In this document: piece after piece, positions 8,274-16,043 of the stretch
Layout: every line of letters starts with the position of its first letter
How positions within the stretch are numbered: the stretch's first letter is position 1
NCBI RefSeq assembly: GCF_014207435.1
Contig: NZ_JACHGH010000012.1
Coordinates: 43,695 to 107,694 of the forward strand
Length of the DNA: 64,000 bases
Source of the DNA: Salirhabdus euzebyi
GTDB taxonomy: Bacteria > Bacillota > Bacilli > Bacillales > Alkalibacillaceae
Direction: 5' to 3'
Translations under genes and position numbers: made by a program
Notes under the pieces: generated by a model
Told to the model about the DNA's origin: nothing
Databases searched by the model: none
Seen by the model: only the letters and a program-made list of their open reading frames with translations

Positions 8274-9485
8274 TCAAGAGATTTTTAATTGTTCGTTTGA
8301 TAATTTAGGAGCAGGTCTGACAGGTAATAACGTGCCAAATAGAGCAATGAGACCACATAACATAAACATTGGTGTTAATCCTAATACTGCAATTCCAGAT
8401 AATGTAGAAAAGATCAGTATGTCGCAAACAGAATCCACAATTGATAATAAGGATATCGTTGTAGCTCTTACATTCGACGGGATATATTCATTCGAAAGCT
8501 GCGAATATATAGGATAACGAATAGCGTTAACGAATCGTAATACGAATAATACAAACAGAACAATAATTAAGCTACTTCCAAATAGTCCAGCAACAAACAG
8601 GCATGCTGCAGATATAAAGCCAGATAGGACTAAAAGCTTTTTACGAGAAAGCTTTGATGTTAAAAAAACAATATTTCGTGATGCAAAATAGCTAATAGAA
8701 GCTCCCACTGCATATACTACTCCGATCAAATAAACCGGTAGACTTGCATCAACGAGTAGTTTTTGATCAAACTGTTCAAAAACGGCTACAGCTGGAATAA
8801 AAACCAATGAGATATTTAAAAACATCCATAGTACTTGTGGTGCTTTTTTAATTGCGAGTAAGCCTTCTCCAATTTGCTTAAATGGATTTTCACGGTAGTT
8901 TCCATGTGAGGCTGGATTTCGTATAAAGGATACGAGAATCATTTGAACAGCTTGAAATCCAGATCCGAGCATGATTAATAAAGTAAATTGCGTATTGGTC
9001 AAATCTTTTGCTAGGATAGCCCCTAAAATAACTACAAATATCATTACAATGAAGCCTGCAGATTGAATAATCCCCATTGCTTGATCCATTTTACTTTCTT
9101 CTTTTGATTCTTTAAGGGACTCATAAATTAATGCTTCATCAGCGCCACTAAAAAAGGTGGCAGCAAAACCACTTAAAAAACTGCTGATGAAAAATACCCA
9201 AGGCTCAAATGCCCAAAGAAGGATAAAGTGACTACCAAAACTTAAAAAAGACCCAATCAAAAATGACCGTTTTGCACCATATCGGTCAGCAAACATTCCT
9301 GTAGGTACTTCCCCTATTAATACACCAGTACTCCAAACTAACATTACCAGTAATATTAGTGATTCATCCAGTCCACGAGCAAAATAAAATAGTGCAAGAA
9401 CTGGCTGTAGAAATTTTACATTTCCAAATAAATTGGCCCAAAATAATAAACGAATATTATGTGCTGCTAATGTATTCTTCTTCAA
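8274..9485 (-). CDS. MFS transporter
   Basis: 403 aa with about 12 hydrophobic segments. MFS signature between helices 2 and 3: GEVPTGMFADRYGAKRSFLIG (~57-76). A central basic loop (KESKEESKMDQAMG) separates segments as in DHA1 drug exporters, but the substrate is not predictable. Start is TTG with GGGGAG about 10 bases upstream. Its terminator was interrupted by the neighbouring IS, leaving only the arm nearest the gene. Confidence 0.8.
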   Translation of the reverse strand: MKKNTLAAHNIRLLFWANLFGNVKFLQPVLALFYFARGLDESLILLVMLVWSTGVLIGEVPTGMFADRYGAKRSFLIGSFLSFGSHFILLWAFEPWVFFISSFLSGFAATFFSGADEALIYESLKESKEESKMDQAMGIIQSAGFIVMIFVVILGAILAKDLTNTQFTLLIMLGSGFQAVQMILVSFIRNPASHGNYRENPFKQIGEGLLAIKKAPQVLWMFLNISLVFIPAVAVFEQFDQKLLVDASLPVYLIGVVYAVGASISYFASRNIVFLTSKLSRKKLLVLSGFISAACLFVAGLFGSSLIIVLFVLFVLRFVNAIRYPIYSQLSNEYIPSNVRATTISLLSIVDSVCDILIFSTLSGIAVLGLTPMFMLCGLIALFGTLLPVRPAPKLSNEQLKIS

Positions 9486-9549
9486 ATATATTTCTCCCCA
9501 TGATGGCGTTTTACCCCATCACCGCGAGTGGGGACAGTCCCCATTTACG

Positions 9550-9627
9550 TTAACGTGACAAGGTAAGTCCATATTGTAATTTGTTATTTGATTTTAGTTG
9601 AATTTCATTTTTAGTTATTTTAAGCAT
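9550..9627 (-). CDS. Possible 25-aa peptide
   Basis: MLKITKNEIQ...TLSR, starting at ATG 9627 with GAGGAG ten bases upstream. It lies just upstream of the MFS gene on the same strand, so it could be a leader peptide or a fragment of a longer lost gene. No family recognised; ribosome site is the only support. Confidence 0.25.
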   Translation of the reverse strand: MLKITKNEIQLKSNNKLQYGLTLSR

Positions 9628-9752
9628 CGTAAAGCACTCCTCATTTTCATCATTTTATTACATTCTTTCTAACTATAATCCAGGGATCCCTTGATGTCTA
9701 TCTGCAATAGTCTAACTTCCCCTCCGTCTGGAGACTGATTTTTTTAAAAAAG

Positions 9753-9801
9753 AAAACACAGTTGCAATTCTAAAAGAAATTAGAAAGGAACTGTGTGTTT
9801 T
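9753..9801 (-). terminator. Terminator of ku
   Basis: On the minus strand AAAACACACAGTT pairs with AACTGTGTTTT around a long loop and is followed by CTTTTTT. Confidence 0.65.
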
Positions 9802-9806
9802 AACCC

Positions 9807-10649
9807 TTATTGTGAAGCAGCTTTTTTTGTTTTTGTACGTGTTTTCTTGATAGGTGCTTTTTTTGGCTTTGTAACTTTTTTGGATCGATCTAGTGAGGCT
9901 TGGAGTGCCTCCATCAAATCCGTAACGTTATCCGGTTTTGGTTTTTCCGTCGCCGTTGTAACTTGATCGTTTTGTTTCTTCTCTTCTATTAAATCAAGTA
10001 GTGCAGTACGATATTCATCGGTATATTTTTCAGGATCAAATTCAGTTGTTAGTTGTTCAATTAACATTTTTGCAGTATCTAACTCTTTCTCGACAATGTT
10101 ATCTTCAGCCGGAACGTTAGGAACATTTTGTACACTTCTTACCTCATCAGGGAAATGAATAGTTTCCATGATTAATGTGTTCTCATAAACGCGAACAATG
10201 GCTAATTGTTCCTTAGAACGGATCATCATTTTGGCAATACCAATCTTTCCAGTATCCTGTAAGGCTCTTCTTAATAAAGCGTAGGCTTTTCCTCCACCTT
10301 CATTCGGTGATAAGTAATAACTTTTCTCAAAATAGATAGGATCGATTTCCTCTAGCTTAACAAAATCAACAATTTCAACAGATTTATCCGCCTGTTCTTT
10401 TTGTAGTTTTTCTAATTCTTCTTCATCTAGCACGACAAATTTATTTTTTGCATACTCGTATGCTTTCACTATATCTTCATTTTTTACTTCTTTTTCACAA
10501 ACAGGACAAGTCTTTTCATACTGAATGGGTGATTGACATTCTTTGTGCAGTTGACGTAGTTTAATGTCTTTATTTTCAGTTGCCGTATGCAATTTCACAG
10601 GAATATTTACAAGCCCGAAGCTAATTGTACCTTTCCACATTGTGTGCAT
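9807..10649 (-). CDS. ku: Ku protein, non-homologous end joining
   Basis: 280 aa, normal for bacterial Ku. Starts MHTMWKGTISFGLVNIPVKLHTATENKD, the family hallmark, with CPVCEKEV (~48) and the beta-barrel/DNA-ring core (YEYAKNKFVVLDEEELEKL). The C-terminus (~245-280) is a Lys/Thr-rich basic tail (KKVTKPKKAPIKKTRTK) that in this family aids DNA and LigD contact. Forms a homodimer that threads onto DNA ends and recruits LigD, encoded divergently next door. In B. subtilis the pair is made in the forespore and protects spores. Confidence 0.96.
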   Translation of the reverse strand: MHTMWKGTISFGLVNIPVKLHTATENKDIKLRQLHKECQSPIQYEKTCPVCEKEVKNEDIVKAYEYAKNKFVVLDEEELEKLQKEQADKSVEIVDFVKLEEIDPIYFEKSYYLSPNEGGGKAYALLRRALQDTGKIGIAKMMIRSKEQLAIVRVYENTLIMETIHFPDEVRSVQNVPNVPAEDNIVEKELDTAKMLIEQLTTEFDPEKYTDEYRTALLDLIEEKKQNDQVTTATEKPKPDNVTDLMEALQASLDRSKKVTKPKKAPIKKTRTKTKKAASQ

Positions 10650-10696
10650 ATTGATTTCACTCCTTTTATTTTAGTTTTTGCCGTAGCTAAAAGAAT

Positions 10697-10711
10697 TATG
10701 AATCATTCATA
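10697..10711. promoter_or_regulatory. Palindrome between ku and ligD
   Basis: TATGAATCATTCATA is a perfect 15-base palindrome (7+1+7) in the 134-base gap between the divergent start codons. Its place fits an operator shared by both promoters. The binding protein is unknown and no clear sigma-G boxes were found here. Confidence 0.35.
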
Positions 10712-10783
10712 GTTCTACGTCTTTTTTCAAACAATAAAGGTAATCTTAATGCGGTTTTAATAAAAAGGGGAGGAGGAAGATGG

Positions 10784-12610
10784 ATGTGGAAACCTATGTT
10801 ACCAATGTTATCTGAGAAAATACCTGAACAAAATTCATGGGTGTTTGAAGTGAAATATGATGGTTTTAGAAGTCTTTTATCTATAACGGAAAGTAAAGTT
10901 CAACTAATTTCGAGAAACGGGAAAGACTTAAGCGAAAATTTCCCTGAAATTATTGGGTTTTGTGAGGAATATAGAAATTTGTTAAGGCCTGAATTACCTA
11001 TTCATCTAGACGGAGAGTTAGTTATATTAAATTCCCCTTTGCAGGCAAATTTTTCTCTCCTTCAACAAAGAGGGCGTTTAAAAAATTTAACAAAGATTAA
11101 AGAACATGCGAGTAAAAGGCCTGCTACTTTTTTAGCATTTGACCTTATAAGATGGAAAAACAATGGGTTAGAAAACCAACCCTATGAAAAGAGGAAAGAT
11201 GATTTAGCTCAATTATTTTCCAAGCTTGGTTGGCCAGTTGATGTCTCCCTTTCAAGTAGGATAGGGGGAATAAAATATTATGACAAATTTGCCCCTGTAT
11301 GGGATCAGCTTCAGTTGGAATACGGGGAAGGGTTAATTGCAAAAAGAAAAAAAACATTATATGAACAAGGAAAACGAGTGGATTATTGGCTGAAATTAAA
11401 AAATTGGCGTAAAGTGAACGGGTTAATTACTGGATTCGATCCGAATAATGCTTATTTTGAAGCGGCTGTCTATGATAGGGATCAGTTAGTGAACATAGGT
11501 CTATTTAAGCACGGATTTGAAGAGAGTGAATTTGAAACGTTAAGAAGCTTAATCTATGAAAAAGGGGAAAAAACGAAAGATGGGAAATACATTGTCTCGC
11601 CACAAATTAGTGTTCAAATAAACTGTCTACAAGCTGAAGACGGACAACTTAGAGAACCGATGTTTGATTGCTTTCGATTTGACTTACCACCTGAAGAAAT
11701 AACGTATAAGAAATTAATAAAGGACATTGCCATGCTACCACAAAGCGTGGATATTACCAATCCAGATAAACCGTTATGGCCACAGCCAGATTTTTCTAAA
11801 CAAGATTTGCTAATTTTTTTGCGTAAAGTTAGTCCTTATATGCTTCCCCATATACTTGATAAAAGATTGACGCTCATTCGTTATCCGCATGGGGTAACAG
11901 ATCAATCTTTTTACCAAAAACATCGACCAGATTATGCACCTGATTATGTTGGTAAAGCGGTGGAAAATGGAGAAGAATTTATATTGTGTAATACGATGGA
12001 AGCTCTTATTTGGCTAGGGAATCAAGCGGCTATTGAATACCATATGCCTTTCCAAAGGGAAAATAAAACTTATCCAGACGAAATAGTTTTTGATTTAGAC
12101 CCACCGTCTAGGCAGGAATTTCCTTTAGCTATTGAAGCGGCTAAGTTGTTAAAAAATATTTGTGATCACCTAGAATTAACTAGTTACGTTAAGACTTCAG
12201 GAAATAAGGGGCTACAAGTTCATATACCCTTACCTGAAAATAGTTTATCTTATGATGAAACAAGAAAATTCACAGAGGCAGTTGCTTTCCTTTTAGTGAA
12301 TCATGAACCAACACTTTTTACAATTGAGCGTTTAAAGAAAAATAGGGGTAATAAATTATATGTAGACTATATTCAACATGCCGAAGGAAAAACAATTGTA
12401 GCCCCATTTTCTCCTCGTGCCACAGAAAGTGGGTCGGTTTCTACTCCTCTTTTTTGGTCAGAAGTAAAAGAAAACCTGAATCCTATGGAATTTACCATTC
12501 AATCAGTACCGGAAAGAATAGAATTATACGGAAACCCATTAGGGGATTACTTTGAAAAAAAAGAAAAACAAAACCTTACAAAACTTAAGCAACTAATTGA
12601 CAATGAGTAA
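10784..12610 (+). CDS. ligD: ATP-dependent DNA ligase LigD (ligase-polymerase)
   Basis: 608 aa, in the Bacillus two-domain order. Residues 1-310: ligase domain with adenylation lysine in FEVKYDGFRS (~24), HLDGELV (~90), EGLIAKRK (~182) and WLKLKNWRKVNG. Residues ~320-608: archaeo-eukaryotic primase-like polymerase, starting VDITNPDKPLWPQPDFSK, with SFYQKHRPDYAPD, VFDLDPP (metal-binding DxD, ~440) and KTSGNKGLQVHIPL (~465). No phosphoesterase domain, as usual in Bacillus. Seals broken ends held by Ku, filling gaps with its polymerase. GGGGAGGAGG ribosome site before ATG. Confidence 0.95.
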   Translation: MWKPMLPMLSEKIPEQNSWVFEVKYDGFRSLLSITESKVQLISRNGKDLSENFPEIIGFCEEYRNLLRPELPIHLDGELVILNSPLQANFSLLQQRGRLKNLTKIKEHASKRPATFLAFDLIRWKNNGLENQPYEKRKDDLAQLFSKLGWPVDVSLSSRIGGIKYYDKFAPVWDQLQLEYGEGLIAKRKKTLYEQGKRVDYWLKLKNWRKVNGLITGFDPNNAYFEAAVYDRDQLVNIGLFKHGFEESEFETLRSLIYEKGEKTKDGKYIVSPQISVQINCLQAEDGQLREPMFDCFRFDLPPEEITYKKLIKDIAMLPQSVDITNPDKPLWPQPDFSKQDLLIFLRKVSPYMLPHILDKRLTLIRYPHGVTDQSFYQKHRPDYAPDYVGKAVENGEEFILCNTMEALIWLGNQAAIEYHMPFQRENKTYPDEIVFDLDPPSRQEFPLAIEAAKLLKNICDHLELTSYVKTSGNKGLQVHIPLPENSLSYDETRKFTEAVAFLLVNHEPTLFTIERLKKNRGNKLYVDYIQHAEGKTIVAPFSPRATESGSVSTPLFWSEVKENLNPMEFTIQSVPERIELYGNPLGDYFEKKEKQNLTKLKQLIDNE

Positions 12611-12686
12611 AGATATATAGGTTAGGAAAAACTAAAGTGTGTTCTCTCTTTTATGAATTTTCCTCATTTATACGGAGGTGGAAGAC

Positions 12687-13253
12687 TTGTCAAATCAACA
12701 TTTCGATATAAAGGCTGCAGAAGAACTAATAAATCCGGCTAGAAGGAAAAAAGTGCAACCTGAGATGGTTGTGGAATTATTGGCGTTGTCAGGAAATGAA
12801 AAAATCATTGATCTTGGTGCGGGAAATGGTTTTTTTACTTTACCAATAGCAGAATCAACGATGGAAAGAGTAGTTGCTGTAGATATCCAAGATGAAATGT
12901 TAGGTATGCTGGATGATCGTGCCAAAGAACAAAACATAAAAAATATTGATCGTATGAAAAGTAGAGTCGAGTCACTTACTTTTCCTGATGGGCAATTTCA
13001 ACGAGCAGTCGCAGCATTTGTTCTACCAGAAGTAGATGGAATAGAACGTACATTAAGAGAAATTAAACGAGTACTTTCCAATGAAGGACAATTACTTATT
13101 CTAGAATGGGAAGAATCAGAATCAGATGATGGTCCACCAATGGATCAACGTATACATTCGGAAAGGATGATGAAATACATTCAAGACGAAGGGTTTCATG
13201 CTCAATTAGGTCATTTAAGTGGGGATATTTATTATATATCAGCTGAAAAGTAA
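12687..13253 (+). CDS. Class I SAM-dependent methyltransferase
   Basis: 188 aa from TTG 12687, preferred because GGAGG is eight bases upstream; GTG 12678 overlaps that site. SAM-binding motif I IIDLGAGNGFFTLPIAE (~38-54), motif II acidic VVAVDIQDEML (~60), then FDG-type FPDGQFQRAVAAFVLPEV (~96-113). Methyltransferase_11/25 fold. Substrate unknown. Followed by a terminator and then the first copy of the 96-bp hairpin repeat. Confidence 0.85.
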   Translation: MSNQHFDIKAAEELINPARRKKVQPEMVVELLALSGNEKIIDLGAGNGFFTLPIAESTMERVVAVDIQDEMLGMLDDRAKEQNIKNIDRMKSRVESLTFPDGQFQRAVAAFVLPEVDGIERTLREIKRVLSNEGQLLILEWEESESDDGPPMDQRIHSERMMKYIQDEGFHAQLGHLSGDIYYISAEK

Positions 13254-13280
13254 ACCAGGAAGGATATTCCTGGTTTTTTT
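13253..13280 (+). terminator. Terminator of the methyltransferase gene
   Basis: AACCAGGAA/TTCCTGGTT stem with a run of T, starting in the stop codon region. Confidence 0.8.
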
Positions 13281-13282
13281 GT

Positions 13283-13378
13283 ACTTTAAAAAAATTTAAC
13301 TTTGTTAAAAGGATTAGAGTATAAGAAAAACTAGGCTTTCGCCATAAGGGCTTGGCGACAAGCCAAGTTTTTCTAATG
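13283..13378 (+). repeat. 96-bp double-hairpin dispersed repeat, copy 1
   Basis: Runs from ACTTTAA to CTAATG. First half: ACTTTAA...inner TTTAAC/TGTTAAA. Second half: AGAAAAACT...AGTTTTTCT outer stem with GGCTT/AAGCC and CGCC/GGCG inner pairing. Copies 2 and 3 are at 57921-58016 and 62842-62937, same length, same orientation, each just after a gene terminator. Confidence 0.85.
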
Positions 13379-13463
13379 TATTAAGATCAATGGAAATAGA
13401 CAGCTAATGTAATAACAAGGATAAGAGTGTTTTGACAGGGGAAAAACTTTTGAAAGAAAACAT

Positions 13464-13491
13464 TTCACACTTCCGAAAATTTGGATATAAT
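13464..13491 (+). promoter_or_regulatory. Sigma-A promoter of the leader-ORF/rsgA unit
   Basis: TTCACA (13464-13469), 16-base spacer, TATAAT (13486-13491). Predicted start near 13498, about 25 bases before the leader ORF. Confidence 0.6.
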
Positions 13492-13522
13492 AAATTTACT
13501 AAGAAGAAGGAGCGTGATGTAT

Positions 13523-13594
13523 ATGAGTATTGTGAATTTGTTACTAGGCCAAGTTTGTGTTGAGGGTATTAAGGGGGACAAATTTAATCAATAA
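13523..13594 (+). CDS. 23-aa leader peptide upstream of rsgA paralogue
   Basis: ATG 13523 to TAA 13592 encodes MSIVNLLLGQVCVEGIKGDK + FNQ. AAGGAG lies about nine bases upstream and a good promoter precedes it. The codons for Lys-Gly-Asp contain GGGGGAC (13573-13579), which can pair with GTCCTCC (13597-13603) just after the stop; the same GTCCTCC can instead pair with the rsgA ribosome site. This is the layout of a translational attenuator. No similarity to a known leader was recognised. Confidence 0.5.
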   Translation: MSIVNLLLGQVCVEGIKGDKFNQ

Positions 13595-13619
13595 TCGTCC
13601 TCCTACATTTTAAGGAGGA
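13573..13619 (+). promoter_or_regulatory. Mutually exclusive hairpins over the rsgA ribosome-binding site
   Basis: Structure A: GGGGGAC (13573-13579) with GTCCTCC (13597-13603), one G-U pair. Structure B: TCCTCC (13598-13603) with GGAGGA (13614-13619), the Shine-Dalgarno of rsgA, loop 10 bases. A and B share 13598-13603, so only one can form. B hides the ribosome site; A, or a ribosome finishing the leader ORF, frees it. Confidence 0.55.
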
Positions 13620-13625
13620 AACAAA

Positions 13626-14669
13626 TTGAATTCTTATTCTTTAAAGCAATTAGGTTTACAAACTATTGTAGAAGAACAGTATAAACAAGAGTCTTTAAAA
13701 ATTGGACGTGTGGCAACATCAGCAAATGAAAGATATAAAATACTTTCTCCAGAAGGTGAATTCCAGGCAACCATTTTAGGAAAGATACGATTCTTAGCTG
13801 AAAGTGCCAGAGATTTACCTTGTGTTGGGGACTGGGTTTTATATCAAAAAATGGATGGAGACAGCCAAGCTGTGATTCATCAGGTTTTGGACAGAAGTAG
13901 TCTATTATCAAGAAAAGCTCCTGGTGATAAAAAAGAAGAGCAAATAATGGCTGCGAATGTTGACTTTGTTTTCTTAGTCAATGCATTAAATAATGATTTT
14001 AACATACGAAGAATGGAGCGATATCTATACCTGGTGTATGAGAGTGGTGCATTACCGATCTTCGTTTTAACAAAAAAAGATTTGTGCGATGATGTTGAGG
14101 ACAAAATTCGTGCTATTCAGGATATAGCTCCTGGAACACCAGTCATAGCTGTTGACTCCTTGTCTGGTGAAGGTTATGAGGAGTTGTATTCATTTATAAA
14201 AGAAGGAAAAACAGTATCATTAATTGGCTCTTCAGGTGTAGGCAAGTCAACAGTTATAAATAGATTGTTTGGAAAAGAGATGCAAAAAACAAAAGATATT
14301 CGAGCTAGTGATCACAAAGGAAAGCACACTACTACTCACAGGGAACTTTTTGTTTTACCAAAAGGTGGTGTCATCATTGATACACCTGGAATGAGAGAAA
14401 TTCAACTATGGGGAACAGAGGAAAGTGTTCATCAAGCATTTGATGATATTGAAGCACTCGCAGCTCAATGTCGATTTATCGATTGCAAACACGAAACCGA
14501 GCCTCATTGTGCTGTGAAAGATGCCATTCATAAAGGGAAATTAGATGTTGAAAGGTTAGAAAGTTTTCGCAAATTGGAACGAGAAGTGAGGCATTTAGAA
14601 TTAAAAGAGAAATATGGAACCCACCGGGCATCTAAAATGCAGTGGGAAGAATTTAGGAAAAAGCTTTAA
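13626..14669 (+). CDS. rsgA: RsgA-type ribosome-associated GTPase (long paralogue)
   Basis: 347 aa, longer than the housekeeping RsgA/YloQ (~300 aa). Order: N-terminal OB-fold (~50-110), then a circularly permuted GTPase with G4 TKKD (~141), G1 SSGVGKST (~198-206), a G2-like THRE, G3 DTPGMRE (~247), and a C-terminal zinc module C-x4-C-x-H-x5-C in CRFIDCKHETEPHC (~273-286). RsgA releases late factors from the 30S subunit. Start is TTG with GGAGGA six bases upstream, the site masked by the leader hairpin. A dedicated, possibly inducible, stress paralogue is likely but inferred. Confidence 0.85.
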   Translation: MNSYSLKQLGLQTIVEEQYKQESLKIGRVATSANERYKILSPEGEFQATILGKIRFLAESARDLPCVGDWVLYQKMDGDSQAVIHQVLDRSSLLSRKAPGDKKEEQIMAANVDFVFLVNALNNDFNIRRMERYLYLVYESGALPIFVLTKKDLCDDVEDKIRAIQDIAPGTPVIAVDSLSGEGYEELYSFIKEGKTVSLIGSSGVGKSTVINRLFGKEMQKTKDIRASDHKGKHTTTHRELFVLPKGGVIIDTPGMREIQLWGTEESVHQAFDDIEALAAQCRFIDCKHETEPHCAVKDAIHKGKLDVERLESFRKLEREVRHLELKEKYGTHRASKMQWEEFRKKL

Positions 14670-14704
14670 ATGGAATGGCCGACTATTTTGTCGGCCATTC
14701 CATT
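14669..14704 (+). terminator. Long hairpin after rsgA
   Basis: AATGGAATGGCCGAC pairs perfectly with GTCGGCCATTCCATT (15 bp, 6-base loop). It lacks a T run, so it is an mRNA 3'-end hairpin or weak terminator. Confidence 0.6.
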
Positions 14705-14802
14705 TAATCCCCAAACGTTTCGCATAATAAACGCTCGTTTTTTAGAATAAGGCACACATATTAATAAAAATATCGTAGTCACATTGATTGGGGTGAAGCA
14801 AG

Positions 14803-15300
14803 ATGAAGATACGAAAATGTTCTCAGGATGATTTACCAAAAATTAGAAGCATTATGAATCATTATATTAACCATTCTACAACAATCTTTGACCTTGAACC
14901 GAAAACAGAGGAAGATTTGAATACATGGTATTCCAATTATAAAAATACAGTTTATCCACTTATCGTTGCAGAAGTAGAGGGAGAAGTTGTAGGATACGCA
15001 TATTTGTCTCCTTATCGGCCTAAGGCAGCTTATAGCAAGACAGTGGAACTCTCGGTTTATACGTCTCCTGATTATCAAGGGAAGGGTTTAGGGAGCAAAT
15101 TAATGAAAGCTATTTTGCAAGAAGGAATGGAGCAAGAATTTCATACAGTACTTTCCTTTATAACAACTGAAAATCAGAATAGCATTGCTTTTCATGAAAA
15201 ATTTGGATTCGAGTTTGTTGGAAACTTAAAACAAGTTGGCTATAAAATGGATAAATGGTTAGATGTTAATATATACCAGCTTATATTGGGTGAAAATTGA
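14803..15300 (+). CDS. GNAT N-acetyltransferase, phosphinothricin-acetyltransferase-like
   Basis: 165 aa. Acetyl-CoA fold with VVGYAYLSPYRPKAAY (~62-77) and the pyrophosphate loop YQGKGLGSKLM (~93-103), then ENQNSIAFHEKFGFEFVG near 127-145. The SPYRPKAAY and NSIAFHEKFGF segments are those of the Pat/Bar/YwnH group, which acetylate glufosinate-like or methionine-sulfoximine amino groups. GGGGTGAAG ribosome site. Monocistronic between two hairpins. Confidence 0.8.
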   Translation: MKIRKCSQDDLPKIRSIMNHYINHSTTIFDLEPKTEEDLNTWYSNYKNTVYPLIVAEVEGEVVGYAYLSPYRPKAAYSKTVELSVYTSPDYQGKGLGSKLMKAILQEGMEQEFHTVLSFITTENQNSIAFHEKFGFEFVGNLKQVGYKMDKWLDVNIYQLILGEN

Positions 15301-15329
15301 AGGAAATCCATCCTAAATGGATTTCCTTT
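15300..15329 (+). terminator. Terminator of the acetyltransferase gene
   Basis: AAGGAAATCCAT/ATGGATTTCCTT stem, loop CCTAA. Confidence 0.75.
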
Positions 15330-15336
15330 CTTCGTT

Positions 15337-15816
15337 TTATGCAGCCTCGTTTTTTTGGAGGTTTTTTACTAGGAGGAATCGAATGATAAATCCCACTGCT
15401 AAACCTGGAATAAGGCATAGAATAGGAAGCCATACTGGACCTAGTAGTACACCGAAAATTAACCATGTGTCAGAATACATTAAACCTACTGTAACAAAGT
15501 AAGCACTAACAGCGAAAGGTAAAAACATGTATGGTGAGGGATGTTCTTCTTCGGCAACTTTATAAGCATCCCATATGGCAAACATATAGAGACAAGGATA
15601 AAACATTAAGTATTGATAATTGGTTACAGCTATTGCCATATCTATTTGTCCTAAGAAACTATAACGGATAGCAAGGTTAAAATTACTGAAAATATTCAAT
15701 AAAATTTCCATAAATATAAATATAAATCCCACTAAATACCTTTTTTGTAAAAGCTGTGAAAATCCAGGCAGCGCGACATTCCAGAGAATCGCTTCTATTT
15801 TCTTTTCTACTCTCAC
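15337..15816 (-). CDS. Multi-spanning membrane protein, uncharacterised
   Basis: 159 aa. After a short amphipathic start (NVALPGFSQLLQKRYLVG, reminiscent of TM2-type small membrane proteins) there are about four helices: ~28-45, ~62-80, ~98-113 and ~117-148. The C-terminus is basic then acidic (KNLQKNEAA). No catalytic motif seen. Ends convergently against the acetyltransferase, sharing its terminator region. Confidence 0.65.
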   Translation of the reverse strand: MRVEKKIEAILWNVALPGFSQLLQKRYLVGFIFIFMEILLNIFSNFNLAIRYSFLGQIDMAIAVTNYQYLMFYPCLYMFAIWDAYKVAEEEHPSPYMFLPFAVSAYFVTVGLMYSDTWLIFGVLLGPVWLPILCLIPGLAVGFIIRFLLVKNLQKNEAA

Positions 15817-15983
15817 ATGATATCACTACTTTATCTTTTTATTTCAGGCTATTGACTTTCCTTATAGGTTTAAAATTTCCTTATTTCTGTAAATTATAAG
15901 TTGTTATTACAATATAATTATTCCTTGAAGTTAGTAGCTTACTTTTTGTATCCCCCTATATATATTATTAAAAGTAAAATCGA

Positions 15984-16023
15984 TGAAAAAAACCTATGTC
16001 TCCATTTAAGGATGATATAGGTT
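15984..16023 (-). terminator. Terminator of the KinB-like kinase gene
   Basis: On the minus strand AACCTAT...ATAGGTT followed by TTTTTTC. Confidence 0.65.
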
Positions 16024-16043
16024 ATAAGCAGGTAATTCCATAT

